A stretch of 64,000 nucleotides of DNA, taken from NCBI RefSeq assembly GCF_014648075.1, contig NZ_BMQK01000011.1, forward strand, positions 62,001 to 126,000. The letters are read 5' to 3'. The stretch comes from Streptomyces ruber. Its GTDB lineage: Bacteria > Actinomycetota > Actinomycetes > Streptomycetales > Streptomycetaceae. Positions 17,231 to 27,353 of the stretch are shown piece by piece. How positions within the stretch are numbered: the stretch's first letter is position 1; every line of letters starts with the position of its first letter. The position numbers and the translations under genes are program-made. Below the pieces are notes generated by a model. That model did no database searches. It was not told the DNA's origin and worked only from the letters and a program-made list of their open reading frames with translations.

Positions 17231-17273
17231 GGCCGGGGTCCGGCACCGTCGACGACGGTGCCGGACCCCGGCC
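17231..17273. terminator. 20-bp perfect-stem bidirectional terminator
   Basis: The 20 bases at 17231-17250 pair without mismatch with 17254-17273 across a GAC loop. It sits between the convergent serA and alcohol dehydrogenase genes and can serve both. It has no T-run. Confidence 0.85.
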
Positions 17274-17308
17274 GTGTGGGTCCCCCGCGGGCGTCCTCCG
17301 TGGCGTCC

Positions 17309-18349
17309 TCAGCCGTTCGGCAGGATGACCGCACGACCGTTGATCTTGCCCTCGTGCAGCAGCTCGTAGGCGCGCGGCGCCTCGTCGAGCGAGAAGGTCT
17401 CGGTGTGCACGTCCAGCACGCCGGTCCGGGCCAGCTCGATGACCTCGAACAGCTCGCTGCGGCTGCCCCAGTAGGACGAGTTGACGGAGACCTCGTAGGC
17501 GGGCTGCCCGAAGCCGATGGGCATGGTGCCGCCGGCGATGCCGACCAGGTTCAGGTCGCTCTCGACCGCGGCGCAGGCGGCGGCCGTGGCGAGGGTGCTG
17601 TTCGCGCCGACGAAGTCGAACACGGCCTGGGCGCCGAGGCCGCCGGTGAGTTCCCGGACTCTGCCGGCGGCCTTCTCGTCGGAGAGGACGGTCTCGTGCG
17701 CGCCGACCCGCCGGGCCAGCGCGAGCTTCTCCTCGCTGACGTCCAGCGCGATGACACGGGCGGAGGTCATGGCGCGCAGCAGCTGGATGCCCACGTGACC
17801 GAGGCCGCCCGTGCCGATGACGACGGCGGTGCTGCCCGCGCCGAGCCGCGGCAGGGAGCGCTTGATCGCGTGGTACGGGGTGAGGCCGGCGTCGGTCAGC
17901 GGCACGGTCTTGACCGGGTCGAGGTCGCCGATCGGCACCAGGTGGCGCGGGTCGTCGATCAGCAGGTACTCGGCGATGGCGCCGGGGCGGCCGAGGCCGG
18001 GCGGGTTGATGTTCAGCTCACCGGCGCGCAGGCAGTAGTTCTCCTTGCCCTGGGCGCACTTGACGCAGGAGCCGCAGCCCCACGGGCCGTAGACGGCGAC
18101 GGAGGTGCCGGTCGCGAGGCCGGTCACGCCCTCGCCGACGGCCTCGACGGTGCCGACCCCCTCGTGGCCGAGGGTGAGCGGCAGCTCGTAGGGGAGTTCC
18201 TCCTTCGACCAGCTCATCACGGCGATGTCCGAGTGGCACACGCCGGCGGCGGTCACCTTCAGCAGCACCTGGCCCGGGCCGGGCTCGGGGTCGGGAACGG
18301 TGACGACCTCGGGAGCGGAGCCGATTGCCCGGTATTGGACGGCCTTCAT
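17309..18349 (-). CDS. Zinc-dependent NAD(P) alcohol dehydrogenase (MDR family)
   Basis: A 346-residue medium-chain dehydrogenase. Catalytic zinc ligands appear in AAGVCHSD and LGHEGVGTVE. The structural zinc site is the four-Cys lobe CGSCVKCAQGKENYC at about 90-104. The coenzyme loop is VIGTGGLGHVGIQLL, followed by VIALDVSEEKL, whose Asp favours NAD. It should interconvert alcohols and aldehydes or ketones; the substrate is unknown. AGAGGAG lies 6 nt before the ATG. It is convergent with serA, and the next gene upstream on this strand (the MFS exporter) ends about 77 bp away, so it may be partly co-transcribed with it. Confidence 0.9.
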   Translation of the reverse strand: MKAVQYRAIGSAPEVVTVPDPEPGPGQVLLKVTAAGVCHSDIAVMSWSKEELPYELPLTLGHEGVGTVEAVGEGVTGLATGTSVAVYGPWGCGSCVKCAQGKENYCLRAGELNINPPGLGRPGAIAEYLLIDDPRHLVPIGDLDPVKTVPLTDAGLTPYHAIKRSLPRLGAGSTAVVIGTGGLGHVGIQLLRAMTSARVIALDVSEEKLALARRVGAHETVLSDEKAAGRVRELTGGLGAQAVFDFVGANSTLATAAACAAVESDLNLVGIAGGTMPIGFGQPAYEVSVNSSYWGSRSELFEVIELARTGVLDVHTETFSLDEAPRAYELLHEGKINGRAVILPNG

Positions 18350-18426
18350 CTCAATCTCCTCTTTGAGTGGTTCTGCTCAGATTCCCACCGCGGCAGTACC
18401 CCCGCATCAGCCAACGTAGTTGAAGG

Positions 18427-19959
18427 TTATACCTTCTCTTGTCCCATGGGGACAGGAGTTCCCCCGGCGCCCGTACGGCGCAGGAACGCGGCCGCCAGTG
18501 CCGCGGCACCCACGAGGATCACTGCCCCGGCGGCCGCCGCACCGCGCATCCCGTCCGTGAACGCCTCCCGCGCCGCCGCCACCAGGGCGTCGCCCGCCGC
18601 GGCCGGCATCTCCCGTGCCGCCGCCAGCGCGCCGCCGAGGGTCTCCTGGGCGGGTGCGGGCGCCGAGGGCGGCACCGCGCGGTGGTACACCGCGGTGCCG
18701 ATGGAGCCGAGGGCCGCCATGCCCAGTGCGCCGCCGAACTCCTGGCCGGTCTCCAGGACCGACGACGCCGTGCCCGCTCTCTCGGCCGGTGTCGCGCCCA
18801 GGGCCAGGTCCGTGAGCTGGGACAGCACCGTCACGACGCCCGCCGCGAGGATGCCCGCGCCCGCCAGGACGAGCCACAGCGAGTCCGTGCCGATGAGTGC
18901 CAGCAGCGTGTAGCCGCATGCCGCGACCGCGAAGCCCGCCGCCACCACATGCACGCGGTGCACACCCCGCTGCACCAGGTGGGCGGCCAGCGGAGCCGTC
19001 ACGCCGATGGGGACGGAGGGCACGAGCGACCACAGCGCGGCCTCCAGTGCGCTCTTGCCGAGCACGGACTGCAGGTACTGGGTGGTGAAGTAGGCCGACC
19101 CCATCATCGCGAAGGCCGCGATCAGGTTGAGAGCCACGGCCGGCGGAAAGCCTCGGGCGCGGAACAGGGACACCGGGATCATCGGGGCCGCCGCCGTGCG
19201 CTGCCGGTGGACGAACAGGGCGGCGAACAGCAGGCCCACCGCCACCGCCGCGACGTACCGCGCGTGCCAGCCCCCGGACGGTATCTCCTTCAGGCCGTAG
19301 ATCACCGGCAGGACCGCCGCCATCGACAGCGGCACGCTCGGCAGATCGAAGCGGCCCGGCCGCGGATGGCGCGACTCGGGCAGCAGGACCGGGGCGAGGA
19401 CCAGCAACAGCGCCATGGCGGGCAGGTTGACGAGGAACACCGAGCCCCACCAGAAGTGCTCGACGAGGACGCCGCTCAGCACGGAGCCGAGCGCCACGCC
19501 CCCCGTCATCACGGCCGACCACACGCCGATCGCCTGGGCCCGCTGACCGGGATCCCTGAACATCGTGCGGACCAGCGCCATGGTCGACGGCATCAGTGTG
19601 GCCCCGCCGACGCCGAGGAGCGCGCGGGCCGCGATGAGGGTCTCGGCGCTGCGCGCGTACGCGGCCACCAGTGACGCCGCGCCGAACGCGGCCGCGCCGA
19701 TCAGCAGCAGCCGGCGGCGGCCGATGCGGTCGCCGAGCGCGCCCGTCGTCATCAGCAGTCCGGCCAGTACGAAGGCGTAGATGTCGAAGATCCACAACTG
19801 CTGGGTGCCGGTCGGGGCCAGATCGGCGCTGATGGCCGGGACCGCGAAGTAGAGCACCGAGACATCCATCGACACCAGCAGCAGAGGCAGCATCAGCACG
19901 CACAGGGCGGTCCATTCGCGACGTCCGGCGCGGCCCGGGTGGGCGGGTTCTGTTGTCAT
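18427..19959 (-). CDS. MFS drug exporter (DHA2-like, 14 TM)
   Basis: A 510-residue major facilitator with about 14 hydrophobic segments. The motif-A loop is GALGDRIGRRRLLLIGAAAF, and the TM1 signature LLVSMDVSVLYFAVPAISAD is typical of EmrB/QacA-type proton antiporters. It likely exports toxic compounds. The ATG at 19959 is preferred to one six codons upstream because TACAGT, a -10 hexamer, lies 7 nt before it, which predicts a leaderless message. It is divergent from a TetR gene across a 108-bp region full of repeated half-sites, so repression by that TetR is probable. Confidence 0.9.
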   Translation of the reverse strand: MTTEPAHPGRAGRREWTALCVLMLPLLLVSMDVSVLYFAVPAISADLAPTGTQQLWIFDIYAFVLAGLLMTTGALGDRIGRRRLLLIGAAAFGAASLVAAYARSAETLIAARALLGVGGATLMPSTMALVRTMFRDPGQRAQAIGVWSAVMTGGVALGSVLSGVLVEHFWWGSVFLVNLPAMALLLVLAPVLLPESRHPRPGRFDLPSVPLSMAAVLPVIYGLKEIPSGGWHARYVAAVAVGLLFAALFVHRQRTAAAPMIPVSLFRARGFPPAVALNLIAAFAMMGSAYFTTQYLQSVLGKSALEAALWSLVPSVPIGVTAPLAAHLVQRGVHRVHVVAAGFAVAACGYTLLALIGTDSLWLVLAGAGILAAGVVTVLSQLTDLALGATPAERAGTASSVLETGQEFGGALGMAALGSIGTAVYHRAVPPSAPAPAQETLGGALAAAREMPAAAGDALVAAAREAFTDGMRGAAAAGAVILVGAAALAAAFLRRTGAGGTPVPMGQEKV

Positions 19960-19966
19960 GGCGGGG

Positions 19967-20043
19967 ACTGTACGCACGTCTTATACGGCCGTCTAGTACT
20001 ACGTATAAGACGACCGTCTCTGACGCTCGTATGGGACGGCCGT
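19967..20043. promoter_or_regulatory. Divergent promoter/operator region for the MFS-TetR pair
   Basis: The minus-strand -10 TACAGT (19967-19972) serves the exporter, and the plus-strand TACGCT (20055-20060) serves tetR. Between them, ACG(G/A)CCGT occurs three times: 19985-19992, 20010-20017 and 20036-20043. The spacing is 25-26 bp. The first two sit in imperfect palindromes, TATACGGCCGTCTA (19982-19995) and AGACGACCGTCT (20008-20019). A longer dyad GTCTTATAC (19978-19986)/GTATAAGAC (20003-20011) overlaps both, and TAGTACTA (19994-20001) is a perfect palindrome. These are good TetR operator candidates. Confidence 0.65.
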
Positions 20044-20067
20044 ACGGACGCCACTACGCTGGCCCGC

Positions 20068-20667
20068 ATGGGACACCGTGAGGATCTGCTCGAAGGCGCG
20101 AAGCGCTGCCTGCTCCAGAAGGGCTTCGCCCGGACGACCGCGCGCGACATCGTCAAGGAGTCGGGCACGAACCTGGCGTCGATCGGCTACCACTACGGCT
20201 CGAAGGACGCGCTCCTCGCCCAGGCGTACGTGGCGATGGTCGGGGAGCTCTCCGACGCCTTCGACGGCGGAGGGACGGCGGAACTCGCGTCCGCACCCGG
20301 AAGCATCGAGCGGTTCCGGGAGGTGTGGACGAACATCATCGCGACCATGAAGGAGCCCGACTCCCTGTGGCGCCTCAGCATGGAGGCCCTCACCATGGGC
20401 GACCGTCTGCCCGAGCTGCGCGACCACCTGGCGCTGGCCCAGCGGGGCAGCGACCGGGGTCTGGTGACGGTGTTCATGGGCGGCCGGGAGGAGGACGTCC
20501 CGGAGGAGACCGTGGACACCCTCGGCCGCTTCTACTCCACCCTGCTGCTCGGTCTCGTCGCGCAGTGGACCTTCAACCCGGCGGGCGCGCCCGACGCGGA
20601 GGCGCTCACGGAAGGGCTGCGCCGGGCCGCGGCGGGGGAGAGGCCCGCGGAGCGGGCGGGGGAGTAG
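20068..20667 (+). CDS. TetR-family transcriptional regulator
   Basis: A 199-residue repressor. The N-terminal helix-turn-helix is LLQKGFARTTARDIVKESGT, then NLASIGYHYGSKDALLAQAY. The C-terminal ligand domain is less conserved. The ATG at 20068 has a TACGCT -10 hexamer 7 nt upstream, so the message is probably leaderless. It faces the MFS exporter across a shared operator region and most likely controls both genes in response to a compound the exporter removes. It ends 3 bp before the stop of the convergent PucR-type gene, with no room for a terminator. Confidence 0.9.
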   Translation: MGHREDLLEGAKRCLLQKGFARTTARDIVKESGTNLASIGYHYGSKDALLAQAYVAMVGELSDAFDGGGTAELASAPGSIERFREVWTNIIATMKEPDSLWRLSMEALTMGDRLPELRDHLALAQRGSDRGLVTVFMGGREEDVPEETVDTLGRFYSTLLLGLVAQWTFNPAGAPDAEALTEGLRRAAAGERPAERAGE

Positions 20668-20670
20668 GCG

Positions 20671-21918
20671 TCAGCGCCGCGGGGCCTCCCCGAGCCGCGC
20701 CCCCTTCAGCGCCATGTGCAGCAGCAGCCGGTCCTCGCCGTCGTCCAGGTCCAGCCCCGTGAGCTGTTCCACACGGGAGAGCCGGTAGTACAGGGTCTGC
20801 CGGTGGATGCCCAGCTCCGTCGCCGTGCGGCCGGCCTGGCCCGCGCGGTCCAGGAACAGTTCCGCGGTGCGGGCGAGTTCGCGGTGGACGGGGGACAGCA
20901 GGGCGCTCACGGCGCGGTCCCGCGCCGCCTCGCGCGGCAGTGCGGTGAGGAGGCGGTACGGACCGATCGCGTCCCACTCGGCGACCGGTCCGAGCCGGGG
21001 CTCGGCCAGCGCGGCGCGGGCCGCCGCCGACGCCTCCCGCCAGGCGGTGCCCAGCTCGGCCAGTCCGGTGCGGGCGCCCGCCACACCGGCCGCCGTGCGC
21101 CCCGCGCCCGCCGCACGCTCCAGCAGCCGGGCCGCCGCCGTGTGCGCCGGCTGGAGGACGTCCGCCGACCGCAGCCGCACCAGCAGGGCCAGCCCCTGCC
21201 CGGCGTCCGGAGCCGCCGTGGCGCCGTCCCACGGCACCGTGCACAGGGCGGTGGCCCCCGGAACGGTGCGCACCGACGGGGCGTCGGCCGGGTCGGCGTA
21301 CGGCCACGGGGCCACGCACACCACCGTGTGCACGCCGTCCGCGCGCGGGCCGAGCGCCGTGCGGAACCGGGCGAGCGCCGCCTCCCGCTGCCAGCCCGGC
21401 TCCGCCGTCAGCACCGCGCGCAGCTCACGGGTCAGGTCGGAACCCGCCTGCACCTCGTCCGCCAGCAGGGCACCGATCCGGGAGGCGACCTCCATCGCGG
21501 CCGCGAGCTGGGCGCCGGTGGGGCCCGGCTCGCCGTCCAGCAGCCACACGTACCCGAGGACGATCCCCCGGTGGCGCACGGGGAGGCAGACGCGGCCGCG
21601 GTGCACCCCGGCCTCCGGGGTCGGCGGAATCCGTACCGGGCCCGTCGCCCGGGTGATGCCGAAGCCCTCGAACCACTCCCGTACCGCCGCCGTCGAACGC
21701 CGGGTCAGGATCGAACGGGTGCGCACCGGGTCCAGCGCCGACTCGTCGAGCTCGCCCTCGCTGTCGTACGCGCCGAAGGCGATCAGCTCGAAGTCGCGGT
21801 TCTCCAGCGTCGCCGGCGCGCCCAGCAGCCCGGAGATCTCGTCGACCAGCTCCTGGTAGTCCCCTCGGTTCGCCCGGCTCGCGCCCGCTCCTCGGGCATC
21901 ATCGAAAACGTCCGTCAC
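20671..21918 (-). CDS. PucR-family regulator of proline catabolism
   Basis: A 415-residue regulator. The C-terminal PucR-type helix-turn-helix is TELGIHRQTLYYRLSRVEQL, then TGLDLDDGEDRLLL. The rest is a sensory region with a GAF-like segment around residues 60-150. It is divergent from the proline dehydrogenase gene, so control of put genes by proline or a proline-derived signal is the natural inference; the S. coelicolor counterpart is, as I recall, PutR-like. The GTG at 21918 has CAGAAT 6 nt upstream, another apparent leaderless start. A longer frame starting at 22017 would overlap the dehydrogenase control region and is less likely. Confidence 0.8.
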   Translation of the reverse strand: MTDVFDDARGAGASRANRGDYQELVDEISGLLGAPATLENRDFELIAFGAYDSEGELDESALDPVRTRSILTRRSTAAVREWFEGFGITRATGPVRIPPTPEAGVHRGRVCLPVRHRGIVLGYVWLLDGEPGPTGAQLAAAMEVASRIGALLADEVQAGSDLTRELRAVLTAEPGWQREAALARFRTALGPRADGVHTVVCVAPWPYADPADAPSVRTVPGATALCTVPWDGATAAPDAGQGLALLVRLRSADVLQPAHTAAARLLERAAGAGRTAAGVAGARTGLAELGTAWREASAAARAALAEPRLGPVAEWDAIGPYRLLTALPREAARDRAVSALLSPVHRELARTAELFLDRAGQAGRTATELGIHRQTLYYRLSRVEQLTGLDLDDGEDRLLLHMALKGARLGEAPRR

Positions 21919-22099
21919 CCGGGCATTCTGCCGCAGATTCGTACGGGCTTCATACATCTGTCTGAGATCCAGGGCACGGATGCGTGACAGCTGTCGATGG
22001 CAGACGTTCGGAGTCATCCTTAGGTTTCACGGTGGTTCTCCGTGCCGTACCCGAAACACCGGGTCGACGGCCTTCGGCTGGATGTTGTGGAGGTGCCCC
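21919..22099. promoter_or_regulatory. Divergent control region of the put locus
   Basis: The 181-bp gap between the PucR-type gene and proline dehydrogenase holds the perfect palindrome GACAGCTGTC (21986-21995), near-copies CTGTCTGAG and GGCAGACG on either side, and a CACGG (22028-22032)/CCGTG (22040-22044) hairpin. The palindrome is the best operator candidate. Confidence 0.45.
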
Positions 22100-23026
22100 G
22101 TGCTGGGTCCCGTGATTCTCGCCGCGTCGCGCAGCGACCGGATGCGTCGTCTGATCTCGGCGGCGCCGGTGACCAGGCCCGTCGTCGACCGCTTCATCCC
22201 GGGGGAGAGCGTCGACGACATCATTCCCGTCATCCGTGACCTGACCGGCAACGGCCTGGAGGTCACCATGGACGTGGTCGGCGAGGACATCACCACCCCG
22301 GAGCAGGCGACCGCGGCCCGCGACGCGTATCTGGAGCTGATCGGCCGGCTGGCGGAGCTGGAGCTCGGCACGCGCGCCGAGATGTCGGTCAAGCTGTCGA
22401 TGTTCGGCCAGGCGCTGCCCGGAGGGCACGAGCTCGCCTTCGCCAACGTCCGCCCGGTCGTCGAGGCCGCCGCCGCCATCGGCACCACAGTCACGCTGGA
22501 CGCGGAGGACCACACCACGCTCGACTCGATGTTCGCCGTGCACGAGGAGCTGCGGAAGGACTTCCCGCAGACCGGCTGCGTCATCCAGGCGTACCTGTTC
22601 CGCACCGAGGACGACGCCCGCCGCCTCGCCGCGAACGGCAGCCGCGTACGTCTGGTGAAGGGCGCGTACAAGGAGCCCGCCTCCGTCGCGTACCAGCAGA
22701 AGCACGAGATCGACAAGGCGTACGTCCGCATCCTCAAGGTCCTGATGGAGGGCGAGGGCTACCCGATGATCGGGTCCCACGACCCGCGCCTGATCACCAT
22801 CGCCCAGGAACTGGCCCGGCGCGCCGGGCGCAAGCCCGCCGAGTACGAGTTCCAGATGCTGTACGGCATCCGCGGCGACGAGCACCTGCGGCTGGCCGCC
22901 GAGGGCCACCGCATGCGCGTCTACACCGCCTACGGCACCGACTGGTACGGCTACTTCATGCGCCGCCTCGCGGAGAAGCCCGCCAACCTGCAGTTCTTCG
23001 TCCGCTCGATGGTCAGCAAGGGCTGA
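22100..23026 (+). CDS. Proline dehydrogenase
   Basis: A 308-residue monofunctional FAD-dependent proline dehydrogenase that oxidises L-proline to P5C and feeds electrons to the respiratory chain. Visible family motifs include MSVKLSMFG, TLDAEDHTTLDSM, RVRLVKGAYKEPASVAYQ, MIGSHDPRLI, YEFQMLYGIRGDE and the C-terminal proline-binding signature WYGYFMRRLAEKPANL. Length fits actinobacterial ProDH rather than fused PutA. The start is the GTG at 22100 with GGAGG 6 nt upstream. The P5C dehydrogenase follows after 47 bp and is surely in the same operon. Confidence 0.94.
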   Translation: MLGPVILAASRSDRMRRLISAAPVTRPVVDRFIPGESVDDIIPVIRDLTGNGLEVTMDVVGEDITTPEQATAARDAYLELIGRLAELELGTRAEMSVKLSMFGQALPGGHELAFANVRPVVEAAAAIGTTVTLDAEDHTTLDSMFAVHEELRKDFPQTGCVIQAYLFRTEDDARRLAANGSRVRLVKGAYKEPASVAYQQKHEIDKAYVRILKVLMEGEGYPMIGSHDPRLITIAQELARRAGRKPAEYEFQMLYGIRGDEHLRLAAEGHRMRVYTAYGTDWYGYFMRRLAEKPANLQFFVRSMVSKG

Positions 23027-23073
23027 GTCCGACCCCACCGCTCACCACCGCTCAGTAAGGAGACACGGAAACC

Positions 23074-24705
<1,632 letters not shown>

Positions 24706-24723
24706 CCTCCCGTCCGCGGGTAC

Positions 24724-24759
24724 GGGCCGGACGCCGCCTCCCGGGGCGGCGTCCGGCCC
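24724..24759 (+). terminator. put operon terminator
   Basis: GGGCCGGACGCCGCC (24724-24738) and GGCGGCGTCCGGCCC (24745-24759) form a perfect 15-bp stem with a 6-nt loop, 18 nt after the P5C dehydrogenase stop. Confidence 0.85.
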
Positions 24760-24773
24760 CGCACACTGCTGTC

Positions 24774-25640
24774 ATGACGATGACGGACGGCGAGACGGTG
24801 ACCGTGGCGGCCGACGACGGCGTACGGCTGTGGGCGAGCAGGACGGGCCGCGGTGTGCCGCTGGTGCTCTGCCACGGCGGACCCGGACTGTGGGACATGT
24901 TCGGGGACGTGGCCGCGCTCCTCGCGGACCGGGCCGTGGTCCACCGCTGGGACCAGCGCGGCTGCGGACGCTCACAGCCCTGCGCCGGACCGTGGACGAC
25001 CGAGCGGTTCGTGGCCGACCTGGACGCCGTACGGGAGCACTTCGGGCTGGAGCGGACGGTGCTGCTCGGCCACTCGTGGGGTGCCTGGCTGGCGCTCGCC
25101 TACACGCTGGCCCACCCCGAGCGGGTCGCGGCACTGGTGTACGTGGCCGGCACCGGCATCGGACCGGTCGGGGACTGGCACGGCGCCTACAAGGAGAACC
25201 TCCTCGCCCGCCTCGGCGAACACCCTGGACGGCTCGCCCGCTGGCGCGAGCTGGAGGGCCGTACGGGACTGTCCGCGCGGGAGGAGCGGGAGCGCGCGGT
25301 GCTGCGGTGGACCGCGGAGTTCGTGGACGGCGAGCGGGCCCCGGAGCACGCCCGGCACATGGCCGATCCCTGGTTCCCGGCCAACCGCGCCTGCAACGCG
25401 GCCTTCGGCGCGGAGACGAGGCGTGTCGCGGGCACCCCGGAGCTGTACGCCGCCTGCCGGGCGCTCGACGTCCCGGTGGTCGTCGTCGACGGGGCCCGGG
25501 ACATCCGGCCGCGCCCGGCGGTGGACTCGCTGGTGGAAGCCCTGCCGCGGGTGCGCAGGGTGGTGCTGCCGGACGCCGGGCACCACCCGTGGGTGGAGGA
25601 CCCGCAGGGCTTCGCGGAGGCCGTGCGGACGGTGCTGTGA
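24774..25640 (+). CDS. Alpha/beta hydrolase (proline iminopeptidase-like)
   Basis: A 288-residue alpha/beta hydrolase. The oxyanion loop is LCHGGPGLWDMFGDV, as in proline iminopeptidases; WDQRGCGRS also belongs to that group. The nucleophile elbow is GHSWG (Ser near residue 100), the acid is in VVVVDGARDIRP, and the His in DAGHHPWVEDP. Its place next to the proline genes fits removal of N-terminal proline from peptides, but the fold is promiscuous. The first ATG is used; there is no clear ribosome-binding site because the put terminator ends 14 bp upstream. CACACT lies just before it and could be a -10 box. Confidence 0.85.
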   Translation: MTMTDGETVTVAADDGVRLWASRTGRGVPLVLCHGGPGLWDMFGDVAALLADRAVVHRWDQRGCGRSQPCAGPWTTERFVADLDAVREHFGLERTVLLGHSWGAWLALAYTLAHPERVAALVYVAGTGIGPVGDWHGAYKENLLARLGEHPGRLARWRELEGRTGLSAREERERAVLRWTAEFVDGERAPEHARHMADPWFPANRACNAAFGAETRRVAGTPELYAACRALDVPVVVVDGARDIRPRPAVDSLVEALPRVRRVVLPDAGHHPWVEDPQGFAEAVRTVL

Positions 25641-25649
25641 CCCGACGCG

Positions 25650-25900
25650 CCGTCTCAGATAGTAGGAAGCCCGAGTAATTGTGGAGACAGGCACTGCGCC
25701 GTCCCCTACGTTTGTAGGAGTCGAACGTCTCGCTGGATCAAGCGCATGACGGTCGCGAGCCGGAGCTCCCCGGCGGGTGATCCCCGCCGCGCGGCTCCCC
25801 GCCCCACGGGGCGCCGCTCACGCCCGCACGGGGCCGTGGGGGAGGCTCGTCACCTCTTCTGCCGTACTCCCTCCCGGACATCCGAAGGAGTCGATCACCC
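25650..25900 (+). promoter_or_regulatory. Promoter and structured leader of the 43-aa ORF
   Basis: A relatively AT-rich stretch (25660-25735) holds the short near-repeats TAGTAGGAAG and TTGTAGGAGT and a dyad CCTAC (25705-25709)/GTAGG (25714-25718). Downstream, CCCCACGG (25802-25809)/CCGTGGGG (25834-25841) can fold. I recall similar promoter stretches elsewhere in Streptomyces but cannot name the regulator. The layout suggests a regulated promoter with a leader of 150-180 nt. Confidence 0.45.
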
Positions 25901-26032
25901 ATGGCCGAGACGACCGCCCGCCGCCGTGTCCGTCACATCTCCCGGGCCGGCGAATCCGACCGCAAGAACGCCGCCGCCGCGCTGCAGCGCGCCCTCGACC
26001 GCAGGGACAACGGCGGCGAGACGGGCCACTGA
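25901..26032 (+). CDS. Small basic protein (43 aa)
   Basis: The ORF encodes 43 residues, MAETTARRRVRHISRAGESD then RKNAAAALQRALDRRDNGGE and TGH. It is Arg-rich with one probable amphipathic helix (KNAAAALQRALDRR) and no Cys or membrane segment. GAAGGAG (25884-25890) lies 10 nt before the ATG and third positions are almost all G or C, both supporting translation. It is preceded by a structured leader and followed by a decayed gene on the other strand. It could be a nucleic-acid-binding or regulatory peptide, but there is no direct evidence. Confidence 0.65.
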   Translation: MAETTARRRVRHISRAGESDRKNAAAALQRALDRRDNGGETGH

Positions 26033-26088
26033 GGGGCCGTGAGGACCCGACCCGGGGAGCCACGGGGCCGGCGGTGTCCGACGCCGCG

Positions 26089-27324
26089 TCACCTGCCCCG
26101 CCGCACCTCGAAGTGGTCGATCCGCGTCCCGTCCTGCGCCGACACCGCCGGCCGGGCGGCCGGGCCCGGCTCGGCCAGGACGGACGGGAACGAGAACCCG
26201 GTGTAGCGCACCCGGGACCACTCCACCGTCTCCGGGGTGCGCTCACCGGCCTCGTCCAGTGGTACGTCCGCACCGACTCGCGGCCGGCGGCATGGCCCTC
26301 GTAGCTGTCCTCCACGCCGTCGGGGAAGCTGTAGCCGCCGGCCGGCACCCGCCTGCCCACCCCGCCGTCCGACGCGCGCCACCGTCGTCGAGTACGCGCA
26401 GTGGTGGAGGAAGACCACGACGACGTGGCCGTGCACGAACGAGTACACGCCCGGCGCGGGTCGGGGCCGTTGTCCGGCAGGGTCCAGCGCGCCGACTGGC
26501 CGCCGTAGCCGTTCGGCGAGCACCGGGCCTCCATGTCGTGGTTGCCGGTCGTCACCATCCACGGCACGGTCCTCGCGGCCGACTCGGTCCGGGCGAGGAA
26601 CCGGTCCCACACGCGCGCGTCGTACACGTCGGACGCCGCGCCGTGGCCGGAGAGGTGCCGGCGCAGCAGATGTCGCCCGCGTGGAGGCGGAAGGCGGGGT
26701 TCTGCCCCGGGATCGCCCGGTCGCCGGCGAGCGCGTCGTAGCCGACGCCCTGGTCGCCGAAGGCGGTGAGGGCGCACGGCTCGGGCCGTGCGGGCGCCGT
26801 GCGGAAGGAGCCGAGCCTCTCCGGGCGGCCGGCCGGGTCGAAGCCCTCGTGGCCGACGCCGTAGCAGTACGTCGTGCCGGGCCGCAGACGGTCGAGGGCC
26901 GCGTGCAGGTGGTACTGCTCCACCGCGGGCAGCCCTGGCGACAGCGACGGGGCGTGCAGGTCCCGGACTCGGCCCCGGTCCGCGCGCTCGGCTCCACGGC
27001 TCCGTCCCGACGCGCACGTACGGTCTCCGCACCGCGGACGGCACCTGCCAGGCGATCCGCATCTGCGTCCGCGGATCGGCGCCGAAGGCCGGCCGGCGCC
27101 CGAAGGGGACGACGGACGGGCCGGGCACCCGGGCGGTCGCCACGGCGGGGCGCGGCTCGCGGCCGGGCCGGCGGTGGTCCCGAGCGGCCGGTCAGCAGCC
27201 CGCCGGCCGCGTCCCCGCCGTCAGCGGCACACCGCGCCGTGACGGCCCCTGCCGCGACTGGCGCACGGGTGAATCCGCCGTAGCCCGCCGGGGTGAGGTC
27301 CACATCGCGGACACCGTGTGTCAT
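26089..27324 (-). pseudogene. Decayed metallophosphoesterase (purple acid phosphatase-like)
   Basis: Recognisable pieces of one protein occur in order on the minus strand but in all three frames. From 5' to 3': MTHGVRDVDLTPAG; RRPAFGADPRTQMRIAWQVP; YHLHAALDRLRPGTTYCYGV; TAFGDQGVGYDALAGDRAIP; DVYDARVWDRFLARTESAAR; WMVTTGNHDMEA; GVYSFVHGHVVVVFLHHCAY; YSFPDGVEDSYEGH; and WSRVRYTGFSFPSVLAEPG to the stop at 26089. At least five frameshifts are needed. Segments between HHCAYST and GVGRRVP, including the GHNHVYER metal-binding motif expected there, are missing. An intact homologue would be a secreted metallophosphoesterase of roughly 520 residues. No functional product is expected. Confidence 0.85.
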
Positions 27325-27340
27325 CCCATGGGACGAGGAG

Positions 27341-27346
27341 TACGGT
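27341..27346 (+). promoter_or_regulatory. -10 element of leuB (leaderless)
   Basis: TACGGT lies exactly 7 nt before the leuB ATG at 27354, with no Shine-Dalgarno between them. It repeats the hexamer and spacing seen at 1715-1720. Confidence 0.55.
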
Positions 27347-27353
27347 GCTGCAC

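Noticed and set aside
21919..22017. Longer start for the PucR-type regulator at 22017
   Set aside because: The extra 33 residues would cover the divergent operator region, and the GTG at 21918 has the standard leaderless -10 spacing.
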